64,000 bases of DNA from Bradyrhizobium iriomotense (GCF_030160715.1 NZ_BSOW01000041.1:1-64000), one strand, 5' to 3'. Shown: positions 1-9,428, counted from the stretch's first letter. Notes: generated from the letters alone by a model not told the origin. Program-made: numbers and translations.

Positions 1-92
1 GCTGCGCGGAGAATGCTCGGAACGCTGCGCGCGATCATTTCGGAACCCCGCGCGCCATCAACTCGGTACGGTGCGCGCGATGACCTCGGAAT
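1..92. repeat. Four-copy 23-bp imperfect tandem repeat at the window edge
   Basis: Units at 1-23, 24-46, 47-69 and 70-92 line up with an exact 23-bp period. Each has a GC-rich core (TGCGCG or CGCGCG) followed by a CTCGGAA-like end. A fifth unit from 93 is barely recognisable. The period is not a multiple of three and no convincing gene covers it. The array may continue to the left of the window. The rest of the stretch up to 236 shows nothing else I can name. Confidence 0.55.
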
Positions 93-236
93 CGGCACGC
101 GTGGGTCCCGTAGCGAACTCAGCGCTGCGGATCAATCTGCGGCAATAGAGGCGGGCGGTCCGCGTGACAACGCAGATCCCTTGTCCCCAACCCCTGGTCT
201 AACGTTGCTTCGATTGGTACCGGACCGGGCCTTTGC

Positions 237-1523
237 TCAATGCTTGCTCGGTATCTCGGCCGCCGCCGCTTCCAGCCGACGAATGTCTAGGCGCGTAACG
301 ATCACATGCGCACGCGAGCTTCCATCGAAGCTAGCGAAATAGAATCGGCCTTCAGGATCCCATGCATCGTATCCTGTATGAGCGTTCAGGCTCTTAAGGG
401 AAGGATCCAGGTCGGCGAAATCACACAGGGTTTTGGTGGTCGCTGTGCGCAGATCAAACGCGAACAGAGCGCCTGCCTTGCCATCTGATTGAAAACTGGT
501 GCCGATGTAAGCTGTGTTTCCGTCAGGCGCGACATTGAACAACCAAACATAGGCTCGTTGTTGAAGGTCTAGTTGTCCAAGATACGACCAGGACGGACCA
601 TCGTCGTCGAACCTGTAAATGTGACCCTTGTCGTCCGAGAAGAAGCACCGCTTTTTGTCGTCGAGGCATTGCCCCATCTCGAGGGCCTGCGTGATCTGAA
701 GGGGCCAATCCTTGCGCTCGCCGAAACCTGTTTCGGGGTCGTAGAAGAAAACGTGCGCGAAAACTGAGGGACTGTCCGGGGCGCTTGCCGTGAAATAGAG
801 ACGGCCCCGGCTATCTACCCACATGACCCGACCCGAATAGACGAAGTGCTGATCATAAGTCGCTGGCCTGCCCAAACGGGTTGTTCGGCCGCGGGACACG
901 TCGTAGCGGAATATCTCGCCGGTGGGCACGCCTGCGGCATAAATCACGTTTCGCTGAGGGTCAGAGGCAAGCGTTACAACGTTGCCGTGGTCGACGGCTG
1001 TGCCGGCAGGTTCTGACGCGCTCAGATCGGCAAACCTGTTCTGCGCCGGATCATAGGCGTACCAGTGAAAGCCTCGTTCGTTGAGGTATCCGTCGTCGAG
1101 AGTTGAGCGGTTCATGGTGGCAACATAGATCTTGCCGTTGTGCCAGAGTGGGCGCGTGTGGAATTTCTGGGCGGTCTCGCCCGGCTGCCAGTTATTGGCT
1201 GCTTCCGATGCGGAACGGGCATCACCCACAAGCCGGAGCGCTCCCGTTTGCCAGTTGAGCTGATAAAGGGCCGAGTTCGTCTGGTGGTCCATCCCGCCTA
1301 CGTAAATATCGCCGTTTAGTGCCGAGCCGGTCGCATGCCAGCTCTGGGTGGGCCTCAGTCCGTTGGGCGTGTCAGGCAAAGTCCAGAGCCAAACTCCGTC
1401 CAGTGCGCCTCGCCGGCCCGTGCTCTCGTTTGTTCCCGCTACGGAGGGCATTTGGCCGTAACCAGGAGAAGCGAAGCTGAATAGGACAGCCGCGAGGAGC
1501 GATACGAAAGATAGCTTGCCCAT
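237..1523 (-). CDS. Secreted beta-propeller protein (hypothetical)
   Basis: The 428-residue protein starts with a clear Sec signal peptide (basic MGKLS, then a hydrophobic stretch ending near SPGYGQ), which is why I place the start at 1523 instead of the longer frame from 1601. The mature part has about seven repeats of the kind found in NHL/kelch/quinoprotein-like propellers, each with a G-x-I/L-Y-x-(A/G) strand, for example GDIYVGG, GKIYVAT, GRLYFTA, GHIYRFD and GRFYFAS. A periplasmic or extracellular propeller is therefore likely. The ligand is unknown. It is the last gene of the long minus-strand train, behind the Wzc kinase. An association with polysaccharide export is inferred from position only. 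Confidence 0.75.
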   Translation of the reverse strand: MGKLSFVSLLAAVLFSFASPGYGQMPSVAGTNESTGRRGALDGVWLWTLPDTPNGLRPTQSWHATGSALNGDIYVGGMDHQTNSALYQLNWQTGALRLVGDARSASEAANNWQPGETAQKFHTRPLWHNGKIYVATMNRSTLDDGYLNERGFHWYAYDPAQNRFADLSASEPAGTAVDHGNVVTLASDPQRNVIYAAGVPTGEIFRYDVSRGRTTRLGRPATYDQHFVYSGRVMWVDSRGRLYFTASAPDSPSVFAHVFFYDPETGFGERKDWPLQITQALEMGQCLDDKKRCFFSDDKGHIYRFDDDGPSWSYLGQLDLQQRAYVWLFNVAPDGNTAYIGTSFQSDGKAGALFAFDLRTATTKTLCDFADLDPSLKSLNAHTGYDAWDPEGRFYFASFDGSSRAHVIVTRLDIRRLEAAAAEIPSKH

Positions 1524-1723
1524 CGGAACTCCCGCTGTACCGTGCTGCCTCAAAGCGCATAGACCTTGTGCAGGTAAGCCCTTGCGATTGGCATTTGCCA
1601 TCCAACGTCTGCCTGACGCGTGGACGCTTGGTAGAATCGATCAGCTCTACGGCAATCCAATGTCAGCGGCTGGTTCCGAGCACCCCCCTCGTTTTCAGCT
1701 GCGCAATGTCGAATGAACCAGCC

Positions 1724-2464
1724 TCAACGCCAAGGTCGAAATTCTGGGGTTTCCACGCCAGGAATCTGGACGGTTAAGCCTTCAGATCGCAAAGCGCGTT
1801 CCAGCTGCGAGCGGAAATCTAGTCGCACGGCGGAAAGACCTGCAACCAAATCGTCTCGATTTCTCCAGCCTGCCGACCTGAGTATCCTTACCGCGTCTCG
1901 AATGAGGCCCGTCCGCACAATGGAAACAAATTCTTTCCGGGCACTCTCCTGCAAGTCAGATGGAAGTACGTCATAGATTGCAAGTACGTAGGGGCTGCGA
2001 AGTGCAATCCAGCCTTCGTACGGAGCGAGCTTGTAAGACATGCGCAATTCATCGAGATGGTCGCTTATCTGGCCGCCCTGATTAATGGCGCTCCAGTATT
2101 CAATGAACCACAAGAGGCCGTCGGTCGGGACGCAGTTCAAGGCTCGCTTCACCGACGAACGGAGAGAGCTTAGGCGCTCATTGGCGAGGCGCGTGTCAAG
2201 CGAATCTACCGCCATTTCATAGAGGCGAAGGCGGATGATGGTCGCGGCCCGTATTTCGCGAGGGCTACAGATTGCCCGGTTTTCGGCGGTGGACAATGCG
2301 GCTTCAGAGACAGGATTACGCTTGAACGCCGTGCCCGAGAGAATCGCGTTAGCAATACTGTCGAGCTGCACTTCCTGCGTAGGGTTACGAAGAAAGAATG
2401 CAGCCCAGCCAGCAGAAAAGAGCGCGATCAATACGAGGGTTGACTTACCAACGGTGCTAACCAT
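1724..2464 (-). CDS. Inner-membrane-anchored hypothetical protein
   Basis: The 246-residue protein has one N-terminal membrane segment (about residues 8-25) and a largely helical soluble part. The only two cysteines in that part are in AICSP and NCVPTD, about 50 residues apart. I do not recognise a named domain. It begins 12 bases after the Wzc-type kinase gene ends, so the two are very probably co-transcribed. Small anchored proteins of this kind are often found beside exopolysaccharide kinases, with no assigned job. A role in assembly or export of the polymer is an inference from context. Confidence 0.7.
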   Translation of the reverse strand: MVSTVGKSTLVLIALFSAGWAAFFLRNPTQEVQLDSIANAILSGTAFKRNPVSEAALSTAENRAICSPREIRAATIIRLRLYEMAVDSLDTRLANERLSSLRSSVKRALNCVPTDGLLWFIEYWSAINQGGQISDHLDELRMSYKLAPYEGWIALRSPYVLAIYDVLPSDLQESARKEFVSIVRTGLIRDAVRILRSAGWRNRDDLVAGLSAVRLDFRSQLERALRSEGLTVQIPGVETPEFRPWR

Positions 2465-2475
2465 TGGCTTCCAAG

Positions 2476-4890
2476 CTAATCCACATACCCGTATCGTGAA
2501 TAGTATCGGTTGCGGTAGTAGCCTCCGCTATGCGTATCGTAACGGCTCATGGCGGCGAGGTTCACCTTGTTGAGCACCGCGCCCATCAGGTGCTCACGAA
2601 CCATTGGCGTTTCTCTTATCACTCGCTCGACGATGTCGACCTTCGATTTCGCCCATTCAATAACCAAAATGTACGAGTCGGCCAACGTACCTGTCGCGCG
2701 TACGTCGATAACCGGCGCCAATGGACTGAGGTCCAGGATGATGCGGTCATACTGCTCGCGCAGATCCTGAAAGAACTTTTGCATTTGCGCGGAGGCCAAG
2801 AGGTCGCTTGAGTTCGAGAACCGTGAGGTTACCACGCAAGGCAGGAAGTGCAGACTGGTCTGCGGATCGACCCAAAGCGCATCCTTTAGGTCGACCTTCC
2901 CGAACACGACGTCGATGAGTCCAACGTCTGCCGAACGACCAAGACGGTGGGTTAGACTTGGATTACGAATGTCGCCATCGATGAGAAGCGTGCGCAGTCC
3001 GCTCTGCGCCGTGGTTTGAGCCAAGGCCTCGCTCACCGTCGATTTCCCCTCGTTGGGAAGAGCTGAGGTGATCGCGACGACCTTGTGAGGGGAACCGTAG
3101 TTACTTAGGTCGGTCGCCAATTTGATCGAACGAAACGCTTCGGCGAACCGCGAAAATGGCGAATTGATCGCGAAGCGCCCAACGCTGTTGTCGATCGTAA
3201 GCTGCCGGTCGCCTAACCGGGGCAGCTGAGCCGGTCCCGCCTCCATGGCACGGCTCATTTGGCCGGCGGCAACGGTCGAACGAGAGTCCGGCCGCGAATT
3301 GGGCCTCCAACCGCTGGGGAATGGCAACCATCCTTTGAGGCGGCTCAGTGAGCCCTTTGGGGCCTCGTCTGCTCCGAAACTAACGATCGGGACAGAGGCG
3401 AGGCAGTTGGTCTGAAGCAGCCTTTCGACCTGGTGGACGGTCCTGAAGACGCGGTCGACCAGCTCAAGGAAGATCGCGACCAGACCCGCAAGGATGCAGC
3501 CACCGACGACGCCCGCCAAGAGAACCAAAACCGCCTTCGGCGCGGTCTTTGGCGACGACAGCTCCGCAGCCTGGGTGATAACCCTTGCCTCCGTAATCGG
3601 GAAGGATTGCTGCTGCACCGAGACCATATAGAGTTGCAGGAAATTATCGGATAGGGCGCGCGCGCTCTGGGCGTTGCTTTCTAGATCCTTGAGCACGATT
3701 TGCGCTTGGCTCGTATCATTCGATAAGGCGATTGTATCGTTAAGGCTCTTCTGGCTCGCCTCCTCGCGAGCGTTGGCGATCGCTAGGTCGCTCTTGTAGG
3801 CCTCAGCAGTCCGTCGGAGCTCGTCCAGAATGGAACGCCGGATCTCGCGCATCTGATTGCGCAGATTCACCACCGCGAGATGGGTAGGGCCGTAGCGATT
3901 GGACCAGTCCGACGCTTTAGCTGCGTAATCAAGATAGGTCTGGCGTAGCTTTGTGATGACCGGATTGGCCATAGTATCGTTGACGGTTGCCAGATCAGTC
4001 AAAATGACCTGAGAGTCGCTCTCGTCAGCATTGAGGATTGAGGTGATGCGCTGCAGCTTGGCCTGGGCTTCCGCGCGCTTTGCACGGGCCTCGGTGAGAC
4101 CGCTATTGATCTCAGCGAGTTGCTGCTCAGTCAGCAGGCGACCGCCAGCGTCTACTATATTGTTCTTTGCCTTATAGTCGACCACGGAGCGCTCAGCTGT
4201 TGAGGCTTGAGCGCGGAGCTCCTTTAATCGGTCCTGCAACCAGACGGCGGCGCGGCGGGAAGCCTGGTATTTCGATTCGAGAGAATCAACAATGTAATTC
4301 TCAGCTATGGCGTTCGCGATCCGCGCTGCCAATTCGCGGGACGTCGATTGGTAGGCAATTTCGATGACGTAGCTCAAGCCGATACGTTTGATCGTAAGAC
4401 CAGCTTGCACACGCCCGATGGCGCCTCGCATCAACTCGAGATCGGAAGGCTTCTCTTCTGGAAAGAAACCGGAAAAAAGCTGAGACAGGCTACTCAACAG
4501 GCCGTCGTCAGCGCGCATAAATTCCGGGGAATCCAACAGGTGCAGGTCCTTGATGACCGCTGCGGCGATCGTCTCGGACTTCAGGACTTCGACCTGACTG
4601 TCGACCATTGCGGAGTCGATGGGGTTGTCGCCCGCCCCCGGTGCCCCCTGAGTCTGAAGCCCCTGCATCTTCCGGCTGTCGATCATCAGCACGGCAGTGC
4701 CGGTGTAGCGCTTGGTGGCGGACAGCAGATAGCTGCCTGCCAGGGCTAGGCAAAGCAGCACGGTGACGATCATCACCGGATACTGCCTGCTGATCAGGCC
4801 AAAGGCGTCGGCAACGGTCTGCTGCAAAGACGGCTGTTCAACGCCCTGGATCGGCGGTGCGGAAGACGATGGAATTCTTGTCTGAAGCAT
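2476..4890 (-). CDS. Wzc/ExoP-type polysaccharide co-polymerase and tyrosine autokinase
   Basis: The 804-residue protein has the full layout of a proteobacterial BY-kinase. A Wzz-like N-terminal part has membrane segments at about 39-57 and 452-476 with a long coiled periplasmic region between them. A cytoplasmic kinase domain follows. The Walker A motif is at about 609-618 (SALPNEGKST), Walker A' at 635-640 (LLIDGD) and the Walker B-like ILDLSPL at about 718-724. The C-terminus carries seven tyrosines between 784 and 802, the usual autophosphorylation cluster. In this family, cycles of phosphorylation control chain length and export of Wzy-dependent polymers together with an outer-membrane Wza protein. 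No Wza partner is seen in the window. The gene lies in the minus-strand train with the ligase/polymerase gene upstream. Confidence 0.95.
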   Translation of the reverse strand: MLQTRIPSSSAPPIQGVEQPSLQQTVADAFGLISRQYPVMIVTVLLCLALAGSYLLSATKRYTGTAVLMIDSRKMQGLQTQGAPGAGDNPIDSAMVDSQVEVLKSETIAAAVIKDLHLLDSPEFMRADDGLLSSLSQLFSGFFPEEKPSDLELMRGAIGRVQAGLTIKRIGLSYVIEIAYQSTSRELAARIANAIAENYIVDSLESKYQASRRAAVWLQDRLKELRAQASTAERSVVDYKAKNNIVDAGGRLLTEQQLAEINSGLTEARAKRAEAQAKLQRITSILNADESDSQVILTDLATVNDTMANPVITKLRQTYLDYAAKASDWSNRYGPTHLAVVNLRNQMREIRRSILDELRRTAEAYKSDLAIANAREEASQKSLNDTIALSNDTSQAQIVLKDLESNAQSARALSDNFLQLYMVSVQQQSFPITEARVITQAAELSSPKTAPKAVLVLLAGVVGGCILAGLVAIFLELVDRVFRTVHQVERLLQTNCLASVPIVSFGADEAPKGSLSRLKGWLPFPSGWRPNSRPDSRSTVAAGQMSRAMEAGPAQLPRLGDRQLTIDNSVGRFAINSPFSRFAEAFRSIKLATDLSNYGSPHKVVAITSALPNEGKSTVSEALAQTTAQSGLRTLLIDGDIRNPSLTHRLGRSADVGLIDVVFGKVDLKDALWVDPQTSLHFLPCVVTSRFSNSSDLLASAQMQKFFQDLREQYDRIILDLSPLAPVIDVRATGTLADSYILVIEWAKSKVDIVERVIRETPMVREHLMGAVLNKVNLAAMSRYDTHSGGYYRNRYYSRYGYVD

Positions 4891-5007
4891 CCGGCCCGTC
4901 TAACTGAACTGGTTGCGCGGCGGCTATTCAAAACACAGCGATCATCCGCACGCCGACGAATCGGATGTCCTAATCAATAACGCCTCGGCCTCAAAAGCCC
5001 GAAGGCA

Positions 5008-5694
5008 TCAGCACGAGCCGGAGACGGTGCAGACGATGGTCGTTGTCGTGGTTGATCCGCCTGTCGAGCTCGCACTACCCACGCTTGAACTGAAATAGTT
5101 CGTAGGGTTGTTGGATACGCTATTCGAGGCGAAGGTCTGGAACGAGGAAGATCCAAAGAAGCTACCGGTCGTTGCGGAGGTCTGACCGCCGACGCCTCCG
5201 GAGGACCCGGTAGCGGCGCCTGAGAGAGCTACGCTTCGGGTGGGATCATTACCGGTAATCGCTGCATATTGCGCGTTAGCGTCAGGGGAGCCCGTCGCGC
5301 CGAGGTCGCCCTGAATCTCCAACGAAAACGTGAGATCGGTCGTTTTGCATACATTAGCGGCTTTCCCCAGACCCGTGCCAATCGCCTTTTGAAGCACCGA
5401 GCTGGAAGGTCCCTTGTTAGTCAGATCCTTCAAGATGGTGAGGATTGCGGGGAGCGCCTGAGGGTAGGAAGCAACAAAGGTCTGTACGTCAGCGGCAACT
5501 TCCTCCGGGCTGCGAGGTCCGTTTGGACCCTCCAACAAAGAAGAAGGGCTTGTCGTGAAAGCCGCCGCCTTCTGAGCGGTGTCGGGATCGCTAACACAGG
5601 CGGCGAAGCTGGCCGTGGATAGGAAAATGGCGAGGGCGCAGGCCGCCGCTGAAAGCATCAGCTTCGACGATAACAGGCGTCCGGGTGTCCTCAT
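5008..5694 (-). CDS. Secreted protein with a low-complexity Ser/Thr/Gly-rich tail
   Basis: The 228-residue protein has an N-terminal signal peptide ending near TASFA-A. A helical mature domain (about 35-125) contains two cysteines, and a Ser/Thr/Gly/Asn-rich tail (about 130-228) ends in a Cys-x5-Cys at the extreme C-terminus. I do not recognise the family. Its position between the ligase/polymerase and Wzc genes suggests a periplasmic or surface part in polysaccharide secretion. The gap upstream (5695-5795) is AT-rich and may hold a promoter of its own. Confidence 0.65.
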   Translation of the reverse strand: MRTPGRLLSSKLMLSAAACALAIFLSTASFAACVSDPDTAQKAAAFTTSPSSLLEGPNGPRSPEEVAADVQTFVASYPQALPAILTILKDLTNKGPSSSVLQKAIGTGLGKAANVCKTTDLTFSLEIQGDLGATGSPDANAQYAAITGNDPTRSVALSGAATGSSGGVGGQTSATTGSFFGSSSFQTFASNSVSNNPTNYFSSSVGSASSTGGSTTTTTIVCTVSGSC

Positions 5695-5781
5695 GGGTCC
5701 TAACCTCTTCCAACGTCTAATCCGGTGTTTTTAATAGAAAATTAGGTCAATGTACAGCGGCCGAAGTAGCGGCGGACGGCT

Positions 5782-5801
5782 TAGGTTAACGTAGGTTAAC
5801 G
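5782..5801. repeat. Perfect 10-bp tandem duplication containing GTTAAC
   Basis: The decamer TAGGTTAACG occurs twice head to tail. It sits on the 3' end of the ligase-type gene, about 90 bases upstream of the start of the secreted-protein gene at 5694. Each copy contains the palindrome GTTAAC. It could be an operator for the downstream genes (5694 to 237), but nothing proves this. Confidence 0.4.
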
Positions 5802-7259
5802 TCCTTTGGCGGAGAACGATTGGGCCATTCCCATGCCCAAAATGGGGCCGATTGCGAGGGCAAAACCGGGAATCTGTAGCGGAAAATCGACCTGAGAATG
5901 GGCAATGGCCAAGACGCCGATCCAAAAGGCGCTGGTTGGCAGCATCGCATCACGGTCGCGGCCCAACATTCCTCGGCCCAGTATCGCCAACATAGCGATC
6001 CACCCGATGCCCATTATGAGCATGAATGGAAGCCCCATTTCGGCGGCCAGCTCAAGGGTGGTGTTGTGTGCCTGCTCCCAGACACCGTACGACGGAACAT
6101 CGCCGCTTCGGTAGGATGGGAAAATCCATCGAAACGTACCCAAACCCGACCCAAGCCAAGGATAGCTCTTAATGATTTCAACGGTCGAGGTGTAGGTTTC
6201 CCAGCGACCCACATCGAAGAAACCTTGGAGGCCAAATCGTTGATTGACGCGCGGAGCGAAAATCGAGATAGCAACTAACACAAATGCAACGGCTCCAAAC
6301 GGAGAGATCCAGAGAAGCCGCCGCCTTTGCAACCTTCTCCGGAAATGAGTTCCGATAGCTCCAGCTAAGCACAACAACGCCAGCACAGAGCCGGCACGTG
6401 ATCCCGTGAGCATGGTTGCGGTGAGCATCACAAAACAGGCCAGCAAATAGAAAATCTTCCGCGGCGACGCGGCGTGCAGGCGAGATCTGATCAGTTCCCA
6501 CCACAGAATGGGCGCGTCATTAGAGCGATGTCCGCTGAATCGTGTTGCGAAAAGTACCCATCCTAAGGTCATCGCTCCAAAGTAGGATGCTGCAACGTTC
6601 GGATTGATAAACGTCGCCGTCAGCGAACTTAGATAGTTATATTTCTGGTGCCATAGAAAATAGTTCGGCCAGAACACGAGCGCGACAAGCCCATAGATCG
6701 CATAAGCTAAGCCCGATCCCAGGAAGCAGATTAAGAGCATCTGTGCAGCGAGCCGGTCTCGGCCGACAAGATAGCCACACAGGATCGATAAGAAGAACGC
6801 GATCTGCGATCCGGCAGAGAAAAAGGCTTGGTTGCGGGCTACGGAAACAGAGCCGTCCAGCTGTTCTGCCAGGATAGCTGAAGCCTCATCCCAAATTACA
6901 GCTGTCAAATGTCGGGACACCGGAGTTGTCCAGCCCAATTGCTCACTTATGACCACAATCCAAGCCAGCGAAATTGCCGTGAAGCCACATAGGAAAGCGA
7001 TGTCCCGAGGGCCAAGCGCTTGTAGCGCAGCGAGGAAGAGAACCACCGAAAGCAGAGATACCCAAGCGGCCACGATACGCGTATCCATGGAGCCGAAGGG
7101 AAGCGGCGCCAACGCAATCAATACGCACAAACCGGATGTGGCTAGGAGCGCAGAATAGGCCGGCCGTCCTGCGCCAGGAGCGCTTACTGCATCGCTTGTA
7201 AAGCGAACATCAACTCTAGCATTGATCAGGGTGCCTCGACCGGGATCAAGACGCTCCAT
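5796..7259 (-). CDS. O-antigen ligase / Wzy-type membrane protein
   Basis: This is a 487-residue polytopic membrane protein with about ten to twelve hydrophobic segments. Towards the C-terminus it has the Wzy_C-family signature region: SYPWLGSGLGTF followed by a loop with EQAHNTTLELAAEMG. This large periplasmic loop is typical of O-antigen ligases and of polymerases. The start at 7259 is preferred because its ATG overlaps the stop of the upstream epimerase as TGATG. An upstream ATG at 7295 in the same frame is possible. Whether it polymerises repeat units or ligates a glycan cannot be settled from sequence. A second Wzy-like protein is encoded at 19061-20389. Confidence 0.85.
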   Translation of the reverse strand: MERLDPGRGTLINARVDVRFTSDAVSAPGAGRPAYSALLATSGLCVLIALAPLPFGSMDTRIVAAWVSLLSVVLFLAALQALGPRDIAFLCGFTAISLAWIVVISEQLGWTTPVSRHLTAVIWDEASAILAEQLDGSVSVARNQAFFSAGSQIAFFLSILCGYLVGRDRLAAQMLLICFLGSGLAYAIYGLVALVFWPNYFLWHQKYNYLSSLTATFINPNVAASYFGAMTLGWVLFATRFSGHRSNDAPILWWELIRSRLHAASPRKIFYLLACFVMLTATMLTGSRAGSVLALLCLAGAIGTHFRRRLQRRRLLWISPFGAVAFVLVAISIFAPRVNQRFGLQGFFDVGRWETYTSTVEIIKSYPWLGSGLGTFRWIFPSYRSGDVPSYGVWEQAHNTTLELAAEMGLPFMLIMGIGWIAMLAILGRGMLGRDRDAMLPTSAFWIGVLAIAHSQVDFPLQIPGFALAIGPILGMGMAQSFSAKGR

Positions 7260-8242
7260 CAATCGAAGTCCTTTAGCCTCGATTCCCGCTTCCATTCGGC
7301 AAGAGAGCTTTCCAAATCATACGAGAACCTAAACCCGCTGGCGACAAGACGCTTAGGCAGGATGTTGGTGGAAAACCACAGTTTTCGTACTCGATCTCGA
7401 TTGATGCCGGTCTTCATACCGAACGTCTGCAGGACCTCAAATGGAAGCGCCGCCATATTCATTAGCCAAATCGGAATGACAAACTGTGGCTGGTGATAGC
7501 CAGCCACGCGCGAGAACGTCGAGCAGATCTCGCTGATCGTATATCTGTGCTCGAAGCTGAAATTGTAAATGGAAGTGCCTTCATTGCGGGCTGACATGAA
7601 GATCATCGATGTTACGAGGTCTCTCACGTAGCCGCACGATTTGATCGTATCCGTTCGACCGGGATAGATAAACGCTCGCCGTTCCATCATTCGTGACAGG
7701 CGCGTAAAGTTTCCTCGTTCGTAAGGGCCGTAAATCACGGCCGGACGAACGATGGTAAGCTTCCGGTCTGGAGCCTCCGCCTGCCAGAGCAAGTGTATCT
7801 TTTCGGCCGCGAGCTTGGAGCGTCCATAAGCGCTCACAGGGGCTGGCTTGGCCTCCTCGTCGAGCGCAGCTTCGCTTGGTCCATAGATCGAGATCGAGCT
7901 CGTGAAGACCAGGTTCTTGCTTCCTGTCTCGTTTGCAAATCGGCAAACATTCACAGCTCCCAAGACGTTCGTGTAGTAATAGTCGCCATCTGGATGACCA
8001 GGCGTTACATGAACTGCAGCCAGATTGAAGATGTCGGCTGGACTTCCGTTGGCGATATTCGGATCGATCGATTCGCGCACATCGTGAAATAGATATTCGA
8101 CTCCGGCGATATTTGCCCTCGGCGGACCAATGTCCACCGAGACGACTCTCTCATACTTTCGAGAAGCCACGAGATCGGCAGCGAGGTGAGTTCCGACGAA
8201 GCCCGCGCCGCCGAAAATAATGACTTGGGTAGGATTAGACAT
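7259..8242 (-). CDS. NAD-dependent sugar epimerase/dehydratase (extended SDR)
   Basis: The 327-residue protein has a Rossmann fold with GGAGFVG at residues 11-17 and an acidic residue ending strand 2 (VVSVDIG). The catalytic pattern is SSISIYG followed by YGRSK, that is Ser/Thr with Tyr-x3-Lys. These are the features of extended short-chain dehydrogenases that act on nucleotide sugars. The substrate is not evident. It is translationally coupled to the ligase-type gene (TGATG overlap). Only three bases separate it from the substrate-binding-like gene upstream. Confidence 0.88.
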   Translation of the reverse strand: MSNPTQVIIFGGAGFVGTHLAADLVASRKYERVVSVDIGPPRANIAGVEYLFHDVRESIDPNIANGSPADIFNLAAVHVTPGHPDGDYYYTNVLGAVNVCRFANETGSKNLVFTSSISIYGPSEAALDEEAKPAPVSAYGRSKLAAEKIHLLWQAEAPDRKLTIVRPAVIYGPYERGNFTRLSRMMERRAFIYPGRTDTIKSCGYVRDLVTSMIFMSARNEGTSIYNFSFEHRYTISEICSTFSRVAGYHQPQFVIPIWLMNMAALPFEVLQTFGMKTGINRDRVRKLWFSTNILPKRLVASGFRFSYDLESSLAEWKRESRLKDFD

Positions 8243-8245
8243 CGG

Positions 8246-9328
8246 TCAGGGCTCTACTCGACTCAGGTTGGTTGCCTCATTGCGATAAGTCTCTTTCAGG
8301 ATATTGTAATTGAATGCGCGGGTTAAATCGATTGGCTGCTGGATCGCGCGGCGCTGCGACAGTTGTGATTGCAGAGTTCGAATTCGTGTAGAATCCATTT
8401 CGCCAAATCTTGCCCCAAAGGGGCGCAAAAGGCTGCGTTGTGAATCCATGAGGCGAGCGACCAACGAAAACGGCAGCGGTGTACCTACAGAATTCGCTAT
8501 AATCGGAATTGTCCGATCAAGGTCCGCGTACGCTGCGCTCCAACCGCCGGCGATGGCCATCAAGAATTTCTCAAGTCTGTTCGGTTGGGCAAGGGTTCGC
8601 TCCTGAGCGAAGAAGATCGGCCCTGGGGCGTGAACTCCAAAGGCTTCCGGACGAAGTATCTTATTTTCAACGTTCAGGCGCTCCAACTCAAGGCCGTCGA
8701 CATCGTGACGACCAAGAAGAACATCTATCTTTCGATCCAAAAGATCCTGCAGCGGCGTATTGCTTTCCAACAAGAGGAGCTTGCTTTGGGCCAAAGAATT
8801 TCTGCTGACAAAATCGCTGAGAATCGCCGTGAATTCGGGATTGGGGTTGTATCCAATTCGTTTGCCTTCGAGGTCTAGCGGCGTCAGCAGCTTGGTCTCG
8901 GGCAGCGCATAGAATTCTGCGGGGTTCACTGCATAAAATCCTGCAAAAGCCACAATCGGGAGTCCTCCCGAGCGGGCTTTCAAGAATCCCGCAGTCGAGG
9001 CGATACCTATCGTGTTTTCGTCGGCCACGACCGCGGCTATCGCGTCATCGTCGTCTAAGCCTGCCACCAAGCGAACGCGCAGGCCTGCTTGTGCAAATAG
9101 GCCGTCGCAGGCTGCAATAATCATCCCGGCGGCTGAAACCGACAACGGCGTGCTTAGCTTGACTGTGTATTCAGCAAAACTTGCCTCGGGTTTTGGCCCC
9201 TGGCTTCGGGTTGGTTTCGGGCCGAAGAGGACATAGGCTATTGTACAGGCAACGAACAGCCCGGCGAGGAGGCGCAAACCATAGTGAGATTTTCGGGCGT
9301 TTCGCTGGGCTCTTGTCATCTCGGGCAC
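8246..9328 (-). CDS. Membrane-anchored ABC-type substrate-binding-like protein (NMT1/TauA fold)
   Basis: The 360-residue protein has one N-terminal membrane segment (about 18-36) without a lipobox cysteine. The following domain resembles the NMT1/THI5/TauA periplasmic binding family. It begins with KLSTPLSVSAAGMIIAACDG, continues with the typical 'GLFAQAGL-V-LV' segment, then an IGIASTAGFLKARSGG pocket loop and LDLEGKRIGY. No ABC permease or ATPase of the nitrate/taurine type is nearby, so it is an orphan. It lies inside the acyl-modification and polymerase gene train. It could bind a ligand such as a building block or signal at the periplasmic face. That function is inferred. Confidence 0.75.
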   Translation of the reverse strand: MPEMTRAQRNARKSHYGLRLLAGLFVACTIAYVLFGPKPTRSQGPKPEASFAEYTVKLSTPLSVSAAGMIIAACDGLFAQAGLRVRLVAGLDDDDAIAAVVADENTIGIASTAGFLKARSGGLPIVAFAGFYAVNPAEFYALPETKLLTPLDLEGKRIGYNPNPEFTAILSDFVSRNSLAQSKLLLLESNTPLQDLLDRKIDVLLGRHDVDGLELERLNVENKILRPEAFGVHAPGPIFFAQERTLAQPNRLEKFLMAIAGGWSAAYADLDRTIPIIANSVGTPLPFSLVARLMDSQRSLLRPFGARFGEMDSTRIRTLQSQLSQRRAIQQPIDLTRAFNYNILKETYRNEATNLSRVEP

Positions 9329-9428
9329 TAATAAACTATTCTGGGTACCAATGAATTATGTCGGCGAACGCTCTCGAGGCGCTCGGGCAGGGCGTTGCTC
9401 GGACGAAAGAAAGCCAGGGCGCTTCGGA

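Noticed and set aside
1372..1605. A 77-codon frame overlapping the beta-propeller signal peptide
   Set aside because: It is a shifted frame of the propeller gene with no start signal of its own.
5791..5801. CtrA-type site in the TAGGTTAACG repeat
   Set aside because: The two TTAA boxes are six bases apart, whereas the CtrA consensus needs seven.
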